Assembly (NCBI RefSeq): GCF_004122735.1
Contig: NZ_SDIF01000004.1
Location: 62,001 to 126,000 of the forward strand
Length of the DNA stretch: 64,000 nucleotides
Origin: Streptomyces sioyaensis
Lineage (GTDB): Bacteria > Actinomycetota > Actinomycetes > Streptomycetales > Streptomycetaceae
Reading direction: 5' to 3'
Shown: piece by piece, positions 1-8,678 of the stretch
How positions within the stretch are numbered: the first letter of the stretch is position 1
Layout: each line of letters starts with the position of its first letter
The notes under the pieces: generated by a model
What the model was told of the DNA's origin: nothing
The model's database searches: none
What the model saw: the letters and a program-made list of their open reading frames with translations, nothing else
Position numbers and translations under genes: made by a program

Positions 1-123
1 CACTCCCGCGCCGAACGGCTGGCGCAGCTGCTCAACCCCGTCCTCGGCGCGGTCTTCGAGGCCGGGTACCTGCCGCGGCACAGCACGCTGGGGATCGGCA
101 CGGTCAAGGTCGCCTACCCGTAA
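1..123 (+). CDS. C-terminal end of an unidentified protein (5' truncated by window)
   Basis: An open frame runs from base 1 to a TAA stop at 121-123 and gives 40 residues ending in GIGTVKVAYP. The start lies outside the window. The codon use is typical of the surrounding genes, with G/C in nearly every third position. The fragment is too short to name a family. It is followed by about 140 bases without a gene before the convergent Clp-N gene. Confidence 0.5.
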   Translation, partial: HSRAERLAQLLNPVLGAVFEAGYLPRHSTLGIGTVKVAYP

Positions 124-262
124 CCGGCGGCAGTGGGGTGCAGTGCCGCGCACCCGAGCGGCCGGCACCGTCCGGAGTGCCCCACACCGCTTGGATCGCC
201 CCGCACCGTCCGGGGCGGCCCGGCGTACGCCCCGCCCCGGCCCCTCACCCCTCCCCGGCGCC

Positions 263-826
263 TCAACTCGCGCGTGTGCCGCGGCTCTCCCCCAGCACCC
301 GCACCACCGCCTCGTGGGTCACCCCGTGGTCGGCGAGCACCGCGGCCGCCGGTCCGCGCCCGGTGGTCAGCGCGAGCAGCAGATGCTCGTCGCCGATGGA
401 CCGCTCGCCGCGGCCGGCCACCATCCGCAGGGCGCGCTCCAGGACGGACTTCGCCTCCGCCGTGAACCGACGGCGCACCCGCCGGCGCCGCCCGGGCGTC
501 CGGTCGGCGGCCAGCGCACCCACCCCGTGCTCCTGCTCCACGCTCGCCACGATCGCGTCGACGTCGATACCGAGCCCGGCCAGTGCCGCCACATCGGCCG
601 CCGAGACCCCACCCCGCCGGCGCACCGCCGCCAGGCCGTCCGCCACCGATTGCCGCCGCTCATGGAGGCCGAGGGCGGCGAGCGCCCCGGCGGCCGGTGA
701 ATCCGTCCGGTCCAGCAGGGCGAGCAGCAGCTCCGGCTCGCCGATCGTGTCACTGCCCGTACGGTCCGCCTGCTCCGCGGCGCAGCTCACCACTGCGCGC
801 GCCTCGGCCGTGAACTTCTCGAACAT
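263..826 (-). CDS. Clp N-terminal (double Clp-N repeat) domain protein
   Basis: The 187-residue product begins MFEKFTAEAR and holds two Clp-N repeats, the substrate/adaptor-binding module of ClpA/ClpC chaperones. The second repeat starts near RRFTAEAKSVLERAL, and both contain the IGxEHLLLAL-type signature (TIGEPELLLALL, SIGDEHLLLALT). No AAA+ ATPase domain follows, so this is a stand-alone Clp-N protein that may present substrates to, or decoy, a ClpC machine. The start is set by the MFxKFT consensus and by overlap with the upstream HTH gene: stop and start share one base (TGATG). The two genes therefore form one translationally coupled operon. The cellular role is inferred, not shown. Confidence 0.85.
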   Translation of the reverse strand: MFEKFTAEARAVVSCAAEQADRTGSDTIGEPELLLALLDRTDSPAAGALAALGLHERRQSVADGLAAVRRRGGVSAADVAALAGLGIDVDAIVASVEQEHGVGALAADRTPGRRRRVRRRFTAEAKSVLERALRMVAGRGERSIGDEHLLLALTTGRGPAAAVLADHGVTHEAVVRVLGESRGTRAS

Positions 827-1035
827 CAGCGCCTCCCGTGCTTCTTGTGGACCGCCTGCCTGCTGACCCCCAGCTCCGCCGCGATCTCCTGCCACGACCA
901 GCCCTTCGCCCGGGCACTGCGCACCTGTACGGCTTCGAGCTGCTCCAGCAGCCGACGGAGCGCGGCCACGGCACGGAGTCCGACCCTGGGGTCGCGGTCA
1001 CCCGCCCGCTCGGCGAGATCCGTTGCTTCAGTCAT
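826..1035 (-). CDS. Small helix-turn-helix DNA-binding protein
   Basis: A 69-residue protein with a C-terminal HTH (WSWQEIAAELGVSRQAVHKKH) preceded by a helical segment rich in Leu, Arg and Ala. It is the first gene of a two-gene operon with the Clp-N gene. Its ATG follows the promoter elements so closely that no Shine-Dalgarno sequence fits, which predicts a leaderless mRNA. Two inverted repeats of the form TGTCAA-N6-TTGACA cover the promoter, so the protein is a good candidate for autorepression. Such HTH/Clp-N pairs recur in actinomycetes; the signal sensed is not evident from the sequence. Confidence 0.85.
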   Translation of the reverse strand: MTEATDLAERAGDRDPRVGLRAVAALRRLLEQLEAVQVRSARAKGWSWQEIAAELGVSRQAVHKKHGRR

Positions 1036-1036
1036 G

Positions 1037-1082
1037 GTGTCAATTTAGGTTGACACACCGGGCGCGTCAACCTTCATTGACA
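1037..1082 (-). promoter_or_regulatory. Leaderless promoter with two palindromic operators upstream of the HTH/Clp-N operon
   Basis: Reading the minus strand, TTGACG (1070-1065) and TAAATT (1047-1042) are separated by exactly 17 bases, and the ATG lies 6 bases after TAAATT, so transcription would begin at the start codon. One inverted repeat, GTGTCAA-N6-TTGACAC (1037-1056), is perfect and covers the -10 element. The other, CGTCAA-N6-TTGACA (1065-1082), covers the -35. Their centres are 27 bases apart. Confidence 0.7.
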
Positions 1083-1154
1083 CGGATTCCGGGTCGAAGG
1101 GGGGAAGAGGGGAAGGGGGGAAGGGACGACCGAGAGCCCGGCGGCGAGGCTGAG

Positions 1155-1255
1155 CCGACCGAGAGGCACCCGGCGGCAAGGGAGGCTGACGCGCAGGCAT
1201 CCCGTAGCGAGGAAGGACCGACCGAGAGGCACCCGTCGTTGAGGAAGCGTCAGCC
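1155..1255. repeat. 18-bp direct repeat and 9-bp inverted repeat in an intergenic stretch
   Basis: The 18-mer CCGACCGAGAGGCACCCG occurs at 1155-1172 and again at 1218-1235. An inverted pair GGCTGACGC (1184-1192) / GCGTCAGCC (1247-1255) overlaps the second copy region and the hutD stop codon. No gene is seen between 1083 and 1249. The inverted pair may help end hutD transcription; this is a guess. Confidence 0.5.
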
Positions 1256-1924
1256 GGGCGGGCGGCCCCGCAACCGGACGACCGCCACGGTGCCGTCCGT
1301 CCGCAGTCCGCCGGGCAGCGCGTCCGGCCCCGCCCACAGCACCGCGTCGAACCGCTCCAGCCGCACCCCGGACTCGCCGGGCTCCCCAGGCACCGTGAGT
1401 CGGGTGGCTCCCTCCAGCGCCACCACGAGCAGCCCGCCCGCGGGGTCCGGGCCACCCACGAGGTCCGGCCCGCCCGCGGGGTCCGGGCCGCCCGCCACCC
1501 GGCTGTCCGGCTCCGGGCCCGGCTCCGGCTCCCGCTCCGGCGACCAGCTCCCGGCCACCACCTCCACGGTCGCCGCCGCCCGCCCGTCCCGGAGCATCAC
1601 ATTGAGGTTGACGACCGGGCCGTCCAGCAGCCGGGAGACGGTGGTGGCGCGGCCGGGGAAGGCGTACGGGCGGTAGCGGCCCGGCAGCAGCCGCGGGGTG
1701 CCGTCCACCGTCAGCTCCAGCCCGGCGCCGTCGACGACGGTGAGGATCCGCCGGACCCCGGGCAGCGGCGAGTACGGCCCGTCGCGGGTGACGTCCGCCA
1801 GGCTGACCCGCCAGGCGAAGCCGTCCCAGCCGGCGCCCTGCGGATGGACCGCGATCTCGCGGGTCACCCCGCCGCCGTTGCTCCACGGCGCGGCCGCCCG
1901 CCCTGCCGCCCGCAGGATCCGCAT
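1250..1924 (-). CDS. HutD/Ves family protein
   Basis: The 224-residue product starts MRILRAAGRAAAPWSNGGGVTREI, matching the N-terminus of HutD/Ves proteins (xxxPWxNGxGxTxEI), a cupin-like family often associated with histidine utilisation but of unknown biochemistry. The conserved core continues through FAWRVSLADV and a beta-rich centre. An insertion of Gly-Pro-Asp repeats (about residues 142-168, encoded near 1430-1500) is unusual. An alternative ATG lies 12 codons upstream; the chosen start agrees with the family's usual N-terminus. No hut genes lie nearby, so a role in histidine degradation is not supported by context. Confidence 0.8.
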   Translation of the reverse strand: MRILRAAGRAAAPWSNGGGVTREIAVHPQGAGWDGFAWRVSLADVTRDGPYSPLPGVRRILTVVDGAGLELTVDGTPRLLPGRYRPYAFPGRATTVSRLLDGPVVNLNVMLRDGRAAATVEVVAGSWSPEREPEPGPEPDSRVAGGPDPAGGPDLVGGPDPAGGLLVVALEGATRLTVPGEPGESGVRLERFDAVLWAGPDALPGGLRTDGTVAVVRLRGRPPG

Positions 1925-2058
1925 GCCTCCGGCCCCTTCCCCGTCGAAACAACGGCCCATGGAAATGACGGCCGGTGGAAAAGTCGGCCGGTGGAAGAGT
2001 CGGCAGCCCCGAGCCCCGGAGCCCCGAGCCCCCCAAGCACCAGAGCCCCGACCCGGAA

Positions 2059-3021
2059 TCAGACCGTCAGCACGACCTTCCCGAACAGTTCGCCCTCCGC
2101 CATCTTCGTGAAGCCCTCCCGCGCCCGGTCCAGCGGCAGCGTGGAGTCGATGACCGGGCGGATGCCCTTGGCGGCGCAGAAGCTCAGCAGCGACGCCAGC
2201 TCCTCCTTGCTGCCCATCGTGGAGCCGACGATCTTCAGCTCCAGGAAGAAGATCCGGTTGAGCTCCCCGCTCTTGGGGGTGAAGCCGCTGGTGGCGCCCG
2301 AAATCACCAGCGCGCCGCCGGGCTTGAGCGACTTGACCGAGTGCGACCAGGTGGCGGCGCCGACCGTCTCGATCACCGCGTCCACCCGCTGCGGCAGCCG
2401 CTCCCCGCTCGCGAACACCGCCTCGGCGCCCAGCTCCAGCGCCCGCTTGCGCTTGGCCTCGTCCCGGCTGGTGGCGAAGACCCGCAGCCCCGCGGCGGCG
2501 CCCAGCACGATGGCGGCGGTCGCCACCCCGCCGCCCGCGCCCTGCACCAGCACGCTGTCGCCGGGCCGTACGCCCGCGTTGGTGAACAGCATCCGGTACG
2601 CGGTCAGCCAGGCGGTCGGCAGACAGGCCGCCTCCTCGAAGGACAGCTCCTTCGGCTTGGGCAGCACATTCCACACGGGCACGGTGACCTGCTCGGCGAA
2701 GGTGCCCTGGTAGCGCTCGGTGAGGATGGAGGGCTTCTCCTTCGGGCCGACGCCGTGACCGGTCTGGCCGATGACGGAGTGCAGCACGACCTCGTTGCCG
2801 TCCGCGTCGATGCCGGCGGCGTCACAGCCGAGGATCATCGGGAACGCGTCCTCGGTGATCCCCACCCCGCGCAGCGACCACAGGTCGTGGTGGTTGAGGG
2901 AGGCGGCCTTGACGTTGACGGTCGTCCAGCCGGGGCGTACGTCAGGGGCCGGGCGCTCCCCCAATTCGAGGCCGTTCAGCGGCTGGTCACGGTCGATGCG
3001 GGCGGCATAGGCAGCAAACAT
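2059..3021 (-). CDS. Zinc-binding-type (MDR family) quinone/alcohol dehydrogenase
   Basis: The 320-residue protein belongs to the medium-chain dehydrogenase/reductase family. The N-terminal GroES-like domain (LNHHDLWSLRG, ILGCDAAGI) is followed by a Rossmann NAD(P)-binding segment GAGGGVATAAIVLGAA at about residue 165. The Cys/His set for structural zinc is not obvious, so a quinone oxidoreductase-like enzyme is as likely as a true alcohol dehydrogenase; the substrate is unknown. I chose the ATG of MFAAYAARI over an upstream in-frame ATG at 3075 because family members begin close to this point. It lies downstream of malic enzyme on the same strand but behind a strong hairpin, so it is probably transcribed separately. 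Confidence 0.85.
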   Translation of the reverse strand: MFAAYAARIDRDQPLNGLELGERPAPDVRPGWTTVNVKAASLNHHDLWSLRGVGITEDAFPMILGCDAAGIDADGNEVVLHSVIGQTGHGVGPKEKPSILTERYQGTFAEQVTVPVWNVLPKPKELSFEEAACLPTAWLTAYRMLFTNAGVRPGDSVLVQGAGGGVATAAIVLGAAAGLRVFATSRDEAKRKRALELGAEAVFASGERLPQRVDAVIETVGAATWSHSVKSLKPGGALVISGATSGFTPKSGELNRIFFLELKIVGSTMGSKEELASLLSFCAAKGIRPVIDSTLPLDRAREGFTKMAEGELFGKVVLTV

Positions 3022-3111
3022 GATCCCAACGTAGGCCGCGGACGGGCGCTGCGGTACCGCGTACGGGTGTGACACGCACCGCGCCGCGACGACCGCACAC
3101 GGCCACGACGA

Positions 3112-3150
3112 CGGGCCGGGCCCGCACCTGTGAGGTGCGGGCCCGGCCCG
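3112..3150 (-). terminator. Strong hairpin terminator after malic enzyme gene
   Basis: A perfect 17-bp stem (3112-3128 with 3134-3150) closes a 5-base loop TGTGA. It lies 20 bases beyond the malic enzyme stop codon and upstream of the dehydrogenase start, so it should end the malic enzyme transcript. No U-tract follows, which is usual for Streptomyces. Confidence 0.8.
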
Positions 3151-3171
3151 TGGGCGGAGTCTGCCGGGGCG

Positions 3172-4395
3172 TCAGCGGCGCGCCACGCCCTCGGCGCGGG
3201 CGGCGGCCGCGACCGCGGCGGTGACGGCCGGGGCGACCCGCTCGTCGAACGGCGAGGGGATGACCCGGTCGGCGCTGAGCTCATCGGCGACGACGGCGGC
3301 CAGCGCCTCGGCGGCGGCGAGCTTCATGCCCTCGGTGATCTGCGAGGCCCGCACCTGCATGGCTCCGGCGAAGATGCCCGGGAAGGCCAGCACGTTGTTG
3401 ATCTGGTTGGGGTAGTCGCTGCGTCCGGTGGCGACCACGGCCGCGTACCGGTGCGCGATGTCCGGGTGGATCTCCGGGGTGGGGTTGGCCATCGCGAAGA
3501 TCAGCGACTCCTTCGCCATCTTCGCCACCGCCTCCTCCGGCACCGTGCCGCCGGAGACCCCGATGAAGACATCGGCGCCGTCCAGCGCATCCTCCAGCGA
3601 GCCGGTCAGCCCGCCCTTGTTGGTGAAGCCGGCGACCTCACGCTTGACGTCCGTGAGGTCGGTGCGGTCCGCGGAGACGATGCCCTTGCGGTCGCACACC
3701 GCGACATCGCCGATGCCCGCCTCGATGAGGATCTTGGCGATCGCGACACCGGCCGCACCGGCGCCCGAGATGACCGCACGCAGCTGGCCGAGCGCCCGGT
3801 CGGTGAGCTTGGCGGCGTTGCGCAGCGCGGCCAGCGTGACCACGGCGGTGCCGTGCTGGTCGTCGTGGAAGACCGGGATGTCCAGCCGCTCCTGGAGCCG
3901 GCGCTCGATCTCGAAGCAGCGCGGCGCCGAGATGTCCTCCAGGTTGATGCCACCGAAGGACGGGGCCATCCGGACGACGGTCTCGATGATCTCGTCGGTG
4001 TCCGTGGTGCCGAGCGCGATCGGCACCGCGTCGACGCCGCCGAACTGCTTGAAGAGGATGGCCTTGCCCTCCATCACCGGGAGGGACGCCTCCGGGCCGA
4101 TGTCGCCCAGGCCCAGCACCGCGGTGCCGTCCGTGACGACGGCGACGACGTTGGACTTCCAGGTGTAGTCGTCCACGAGCGCGGGCTGCTCGGCGATGGC
4201 GCTGCACACCTTGGCGACGCCCGGTGTGTACGCGAGGGACAGGTCGTCCTTGTTGCGGACCGGCACCGTCGCCTGGATGGCCATTTTGCCGCCGCGATGC
4301 AGGGCGAAGGCCGGATCGAAGGCGTCGTCGGGCGCGCTGCCCGCGCCCGCGCCTGTATTGCTGTCGCTGCGAGGATTGACGATCTCCGCTGCCAC
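3172..4395 (-). CDS. NAD(P)-dependent malic enzyme (malate oxidoreductase, decarboxylating)
   Basis: The 407-residue product converts malate to pyruvate and CO2 with reduction of NAD(P). The N-terminal malic domain carries SLAYTPGVAKVC and VTDGTAVLGLGDIGPEASLPVMEGKA; a divalent-metal and catalytic segment is seen in FEIERRLQERLDIPVFHDDQHGTAVV. The C-terminal Rossmann domain has GAGAAGVAIA. The size is that of the short bacterial type. The start is GTG at 4395, preceded by AAGGGG at a spacing of 8 bases; a longer frame to 4464 lacks family similarity. It diverges from the amino-acid ABC transporter genes across 546 bases. It links the TCA cycle to pyruvate and can supply NAD(P)H. Confidence 0.93.
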   Translation of the reverse strand: MAAEIVNPRSDSNTGAGAGSAPDDAFDPAFALHRGGKMAIQATVPVRNKDDLSLAYTPGVAKVCSAIAEQPALVDDYTWKSNVVAVVTDGTAVLGLGDIGPEASLPVMEGKAILFKQFGGVDAVPIALGTTDTDEIIETVVRMAPSFGGINLEDISAPRCFEIERRLQERLDIPVFHDDQHGTAVVTLAALRNAAKLTDRALGQLRAVISGAGAAGVAIAKILIEAGIGDVAVCDRKGIVSADRTDLTDVKREVAGFTNKGGLTGSLEDALDGADVFIGVSGGTVPEEAVAKMAKESLIFAMANPTPEIHPDIAHRYAAVVATGRSDYPNQINNVLAFPGIFAGAMQVRASQITEGMKLAAAEALAAVVADELSADRVIPSPFDERVAPAVTAAVAAAARAEGVARR

Positions 4396-4941
4396 TTGTT
4401 TTACCCCTTTTAATCGTGAATCTGCTGAGGGTGGCCACTCCCTGGTTGAGGGGTGGGCGGGCACCGCGTCCGGGCCCTGCGCGGCAGATGGCCGCCGCGC
4501 GGGGGGAGGAACGGACGCCGGGCGCGCCGCACACGCGCCCTGAGCCCCGGATGAGGGGTGTAACGAACCTTTTTACCCGACGGGCGCGGGCCCCGACGAG
4601 TTGGATTCATTACCCTCGGCTTCAGAGACCAGACAATAACCTTTTAGTGCGCAAAATGCGGGAAGCGCACAAAGAACTCAAGAGTGCCGAGCTGCGCGGT
4701 CCGCATCCCGAGACGGCCGAAGTGAGCAGGGCATCCTTCGCATTCCGCCGGCGGCACACCCCCCTTGCGCCGCAAGGCCGTCAACCCGCCGAGCCGTCCG
4801 TTATGCGATTTTGACCTGTGTGATGGTCCGAATACCGGAGTCCGGGTGGCAGGATTCCCGTCACCAACCGAGGTCACGACGCTCCAGGGCGTGCACCCCG
4901 GCCTTTGTCACGTCGGCTTCTCCATCCGCAGGAGGATCAGC
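4396..4941. promoter_or_regulatory. Long divergent intergenic region with two inverted repeats
   Basis: This 546-base stretch separates malic enzyme from the ABC transporter and contains no convincing gene. It is less G+C-rich than its flanks. Two symmetrical sites stand out: GTGCGC (4647-4652) / GCGCAC (4665-4670) separated by 12 bases, and a nearly continuous palindrome CCTTGCG-C-CGCAAGG (4763-4777). TTGACC at 4812-4817 may be part of a -35 element for the transporter. The regulators are unknown. Confidence 0.45.
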
Positions 4942-5916
4942 ATGACCGCACGCACCACCCGTCGCCCGGCCCACGGCAGGTCTCGTACAGCCGTGGCCAC
5001 GGCGGCCGCGGTCGCGGCTTCGCTCCTGCTGCTCAGCGCCTGTGGAGACCAGACGGACGCGGCCATCGCCAGGCGTGAGGCGAAGAAGAACCGCAATGTG
5101 CATGCGCCGCTGTTCAAGAAGCTGCCGAAGGACGTGCAGGAGAAGGCCCTGCTCCAGGTCGGCTCGGACATCACGTACAAGCCGGTGGAGTTCCGCTCCA
5201 ACGGCGCGGTCGAGGGCATCGACCCGGACCTCGCGGAGGCGATGAGCAAGGAGCTGGGCATCAAGCTCAACTTCAACAACGCCACCTTCGACACCCTCAT
5301 GGGCGGGCTGAAGTCCAAGCGCTACGACATCGCGATGTCGGCGATGACGGACACCAAGGAACGCCAGCAGGGCATCGACAGCAACACCGGCAAGAAGATC
5401 GGTGAGGGCGTCGACTTCATCGACTACCTCAATGTCGGCGTCTCGCTCTACACCCGCAAGGGCAAGACCAACGGCGTCGACGGCTGGGAGACGCTGTGCG
5501 GCAAGAAGATCGCGGTGCAGCGCGGCACGGTCTCGGACGATCTGGCCAAGGACAAGTCGAAGGCCTGTGAGAAGAACGGCGAGCAGGCCATCTCCATCGA
5601 GGCGTTCGACAACGACTCCGAGGCCCAGACCCGGCTGCGTACCGGCGGTGTGGACGCCGTCTCCAGCGACTACCCGGTCGCGGCGTACGCAGTGAAGGTC
5701 TCCGGCCACGGCAAGGACTTCCAGATGGTCGGCGGGGCGCCGCTCAAGGCGGCCCCGTACGGCATCGCGGTCCCCAAGGGCAAGCAGCAGTTGCGCGACG
5801 CCCTCAAGGCCGCGATGGAACTCGCGATCAAGAACGGCTCGTACGCCAAGGTTCTGGACAAGTGGGACGTCAAGGATGCCGCGGTCAAGGACGTGCAGCT
5901 CAATGGCGGCTCCTGA
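4942..5916 (+). CDS. Glutamate/polar amino-acid ABC transporter substrate-binding lipoprotein
   Basis: A 324-residue extracellular solute-binding protein of family 3. It has a signal peptide ending in the lipobox LSAC (Cys34), so it is anchored to the outer face of the membrane. The binding fold includes VGSDITYKPVEFRSNGAVEGIDPDLAEAMSKELG and the second-lobe segment DAVSSDYPVAAYAV. AGGAGG lies 6-7 bases before the ATG. It is the first gene of a three-gene operon with a permease and an ATPase. The gene pair for import resembles the glutamate-type GluABCD system, but with a single permease. The exact substrate cannot be told from sequence. Confidence 0.92.
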   Translation: MTARTTRRPAHGRSRTAVATAAAVAASLLLLSACGDQTDAAIARREAKKNRNVHAPLFKKLPKDVQEKALLQVGSDITYKPVEFRSNGAVEGIDPDLAEAMSKELGIKLNFNNATFDTLMGGLKSKRYDIAMSAMTDTKERQQGIDSNTGKKIGEGVDFIDYLNVGVSLYTRKGKTNGVDGWETLCGKKIAVQRGTVSDDLAKDKSKACEKNGEQAISIEAFDNDSEAQTRLRTGGVDAVSSDYPVAAYAVKVSGHGKDFQMVGGAPLKAAPYGIAVPKGKQQLRDALKAAMELAIKNGSYAKVLDKWDVKDAAVKDVQLNGGS

Positions 5917-5978
5917 GCCGCCGTCAGCCCTCCCGTCCGCTCCGCGCACCTCCCGCCGAATGCTGAAAGGCAACACCC

Positions 5979-6919
5979 GTGTCAGTTGACGTCGACAAGT
6001 CGGCCCAGCCGCCGGCGGACGCTCCGCCGCCCCAGCCCGAGCCCCTCAAGGCCATCCCGGTCCGCCATTACGGGCGCTGGGTGGCGGCGGTCGTCGTCCT
6101 CGGGCTGGTCGCCCTGCTCGGCCGGGCCTTCGCCTCGGGGAACGTCAACTGGGACGCCATCCCCCAGTACATGTTCAACGCGGACATCCTCAAGGGCCTG
6201 CGCAACACCCTGCTGATCACCGTGCTGTCGATGATCATCGGCATCGTCCTCGGGGTGATCCTGGCCGTGATGCGCCAGTCCAAGAACCCGGTGACCTCGA
6301 CGGTCGCCTGGTTCTACGTCTGGTTCTTCCGCGGTACGCCGGTCTATGTCCAGCTGTTCCTCTGGTTCAACCTGGGCCTGGTCTTCCAGTACATCGACAT
6401 CATGCCGATCTACAAGGACGAGTGGTCGGACTTCATGACCCCGTTCCTGTGTGCGCTGCTGGGCCTGGGGCTCAACGAGGCCGCGTACATGGCGGAGATC
6501 TGCCGGGCCGGTCTGAACGCGGTCGACGAGGGCCAGACCGAGGCGGCGCACGCGCTGGGCATGAGCCACGCCAAGACGCTGCGCCGGATCATCGTGCCGC
6601 AGGCGATGCGGGTGATCGTGCCGCCGACCGGCAACGAGGTCATCAACATGCTGAAGACCTCCTCGCTGGTCATCGCCGTCCAGTACTACGACCTCCTCCA
6701 GGCCGCCCAGAACGTCGGCCGGGACTCGGGCGTCGTGGTGGAGATGCTGATCCTCGCCGCCGCCTGGTACCTGATCGCCACCACGGTGCTGAGCATCGGC
6801 CAGTACTACCTGGAGCGCTACTACGCCCGCGGCTCCAGCCGACAGCTCCCGCTCACTCCGCTCCAGCGCGCCAAGGCGAAGCTGTCCGGCGGCTTCAACC
6901 GCAGCGCCGGAGGTGCGGC

Positions 6920-6923
<4 letters not shown>
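5979..6923 (+). CDS. Amino-acid ABC transporter permease
   Basis: The 314-residue membrane protein belongs to the His/Glu/Gln/Arg permease family. It has an N-terminal proline-rich cytoplasmic tail and about six membrane segments. The EAA loop that contacts the ATPase is visible as [24 protein letters not shown]. The start is GTG with GAAAGG 8 bases upstream. It ends with a 4-base ATGA overlap with the ATPase gene, indicating translational coupling. Only one permease gene is present, so the channel is probably a homodimer. Confidence 0.92.
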
Positions 6924-7723
<800 letters not shown>

Positions 7724-7729
7724 CGCCCT

Positions 7730-7807
7730 GGCGGGGGTGCCCTGTGCGGCGGAGCCCGCACGGGGTGCCACCGCGGTGCGCACGCGCCGCCCGGCGGCAC
7801 CCCCGCC
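7730..7807. terminator. Long-loop inverted repeat between convergent genes
   Basis: GGCGGGGGTGCC (7730-7741) and GGCACCCCCGCC (7796-7807) are perfect 12-bp arms with a 54-base G+C-rich interior that can form further hairpins. The element lies between the ends of the ABC operon and the methyltransferase and may serve both strands. Confidence 0.55.
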
Positions 7808-7822
7808 GCCGGGGCACCGGGC

Positions 7823-8584
7823 CTACTTCAGGCCCAGCACCAGCGCGTCCGTGGGCGAGGACCACACCGTCCGCGCCTCCGCGAAGCCGGACTCACGCAG
7901 CACCTGGGCATGCCATGCCGCCGACGGCGTGTCACCGTCCGCGTGCTCGCCGAAGATCTCGAAGCGCTCGGCGGTCGGCGCGGCCAGCCGCGGGTCGGCG
8001 GCGGCCAGTTGCCACCACTCGGCCCAGTCGACGGCACCGGCCGCCTTCGCCGCGTCCCGCCGCGCATGCCGGAAGGCGCGGTCGGCGGCGTTGATCCGGG
8101 GGGTGGCCTCGTCGGGCATCCGGTCGGCGTTCATGAAGACCCCGCCGTCCCGCACCAGCCCGCCGAGCTGCCCGTACAGCCCGCGCAGCTCCCCGCTGTG
8201 CAGCCAGTGCAGGGCGGTGGCGGTGAGCACCGCGTCGTAGGAGGCGTGCGGCAGCTTCGCCGTCCACTCGGGGTCCTTGAGATCGGCCCGCACGAAGCGG
8301 ACCCGGCGCTCGCCGGAGAAGTACCCTTCCGCGATGGCCAGCAGCGCGGGATCCAGATCGACGCCCACACTCTCGGCCCCGGGGAACCGCTGCAGCAGCC
8401 GGTCGGAGATACTGCCCGTGCCGCATGCGAGGTCCAGGACCCGGGGAGCGGGACCCACCAGCGCTTCGACCATGTCCAGCATCACCCGGAACCGCTCCTC
8501 GCGGTCGGGGAGGTACCACTCCTGCTGGCGGTCCCAACTGTGCTGCCACGCCTGCCAGTCGGCACCGACGACGGTCTCGGTCAT
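7823..8584 (-). CDS. Class I SAM-dependent methyltransferase
   Basis: The 253-residue protein has the Rossmann methyltransferase motif I VLDLACGTGSISDRLL, the acidic post-I segment VGVDLDP and FVRADLKDPEW for SAM binding. Motif IV is YDAVLTATALHWL. The C-terminal part carries a tryptophan-rich segment typical of UbiE-like small-molecule methyltransferases, but the substrate is unknown. The start at 8584 has GGAAGGGG upstream; an in-frame ATG at 8644 is less well placed. It diverges from the CGNR regulator across 94 bases that contain a relatively A+T-rich promoter zone. Confidence 0.85.
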   Translation of the reverse strand: MTETVVGADWQAWQHSWDRQQEWYLPDREERFRVMLDMVEALVGPAPRVLDLACGTGSISDRLLQRFPGAESVGVDLDPALLAIAEGYFSGERRVRFVRADLKDPEWTAKLPHASYDAVLTATALHWLHSGELRGLYGQLGGLVRDGGVFMNADRMPDEATPRINAADRAFRHARRDAAKAAGAVDWAEWWQLAAADPRLAAPTAERFEIFGEHADGDTPSAAWHAQVLRESGFAEARTVWSSPTDALVLGLK

Positions 8585-8678
8585 CGCTTCCCCTTCCGGG
8601 CGTAATACCCTGGTACCTATATCACCCATTACTTCATCCAGCATTCCGTACCTTAGCCCTCGCCCGTAAGGACTACAA

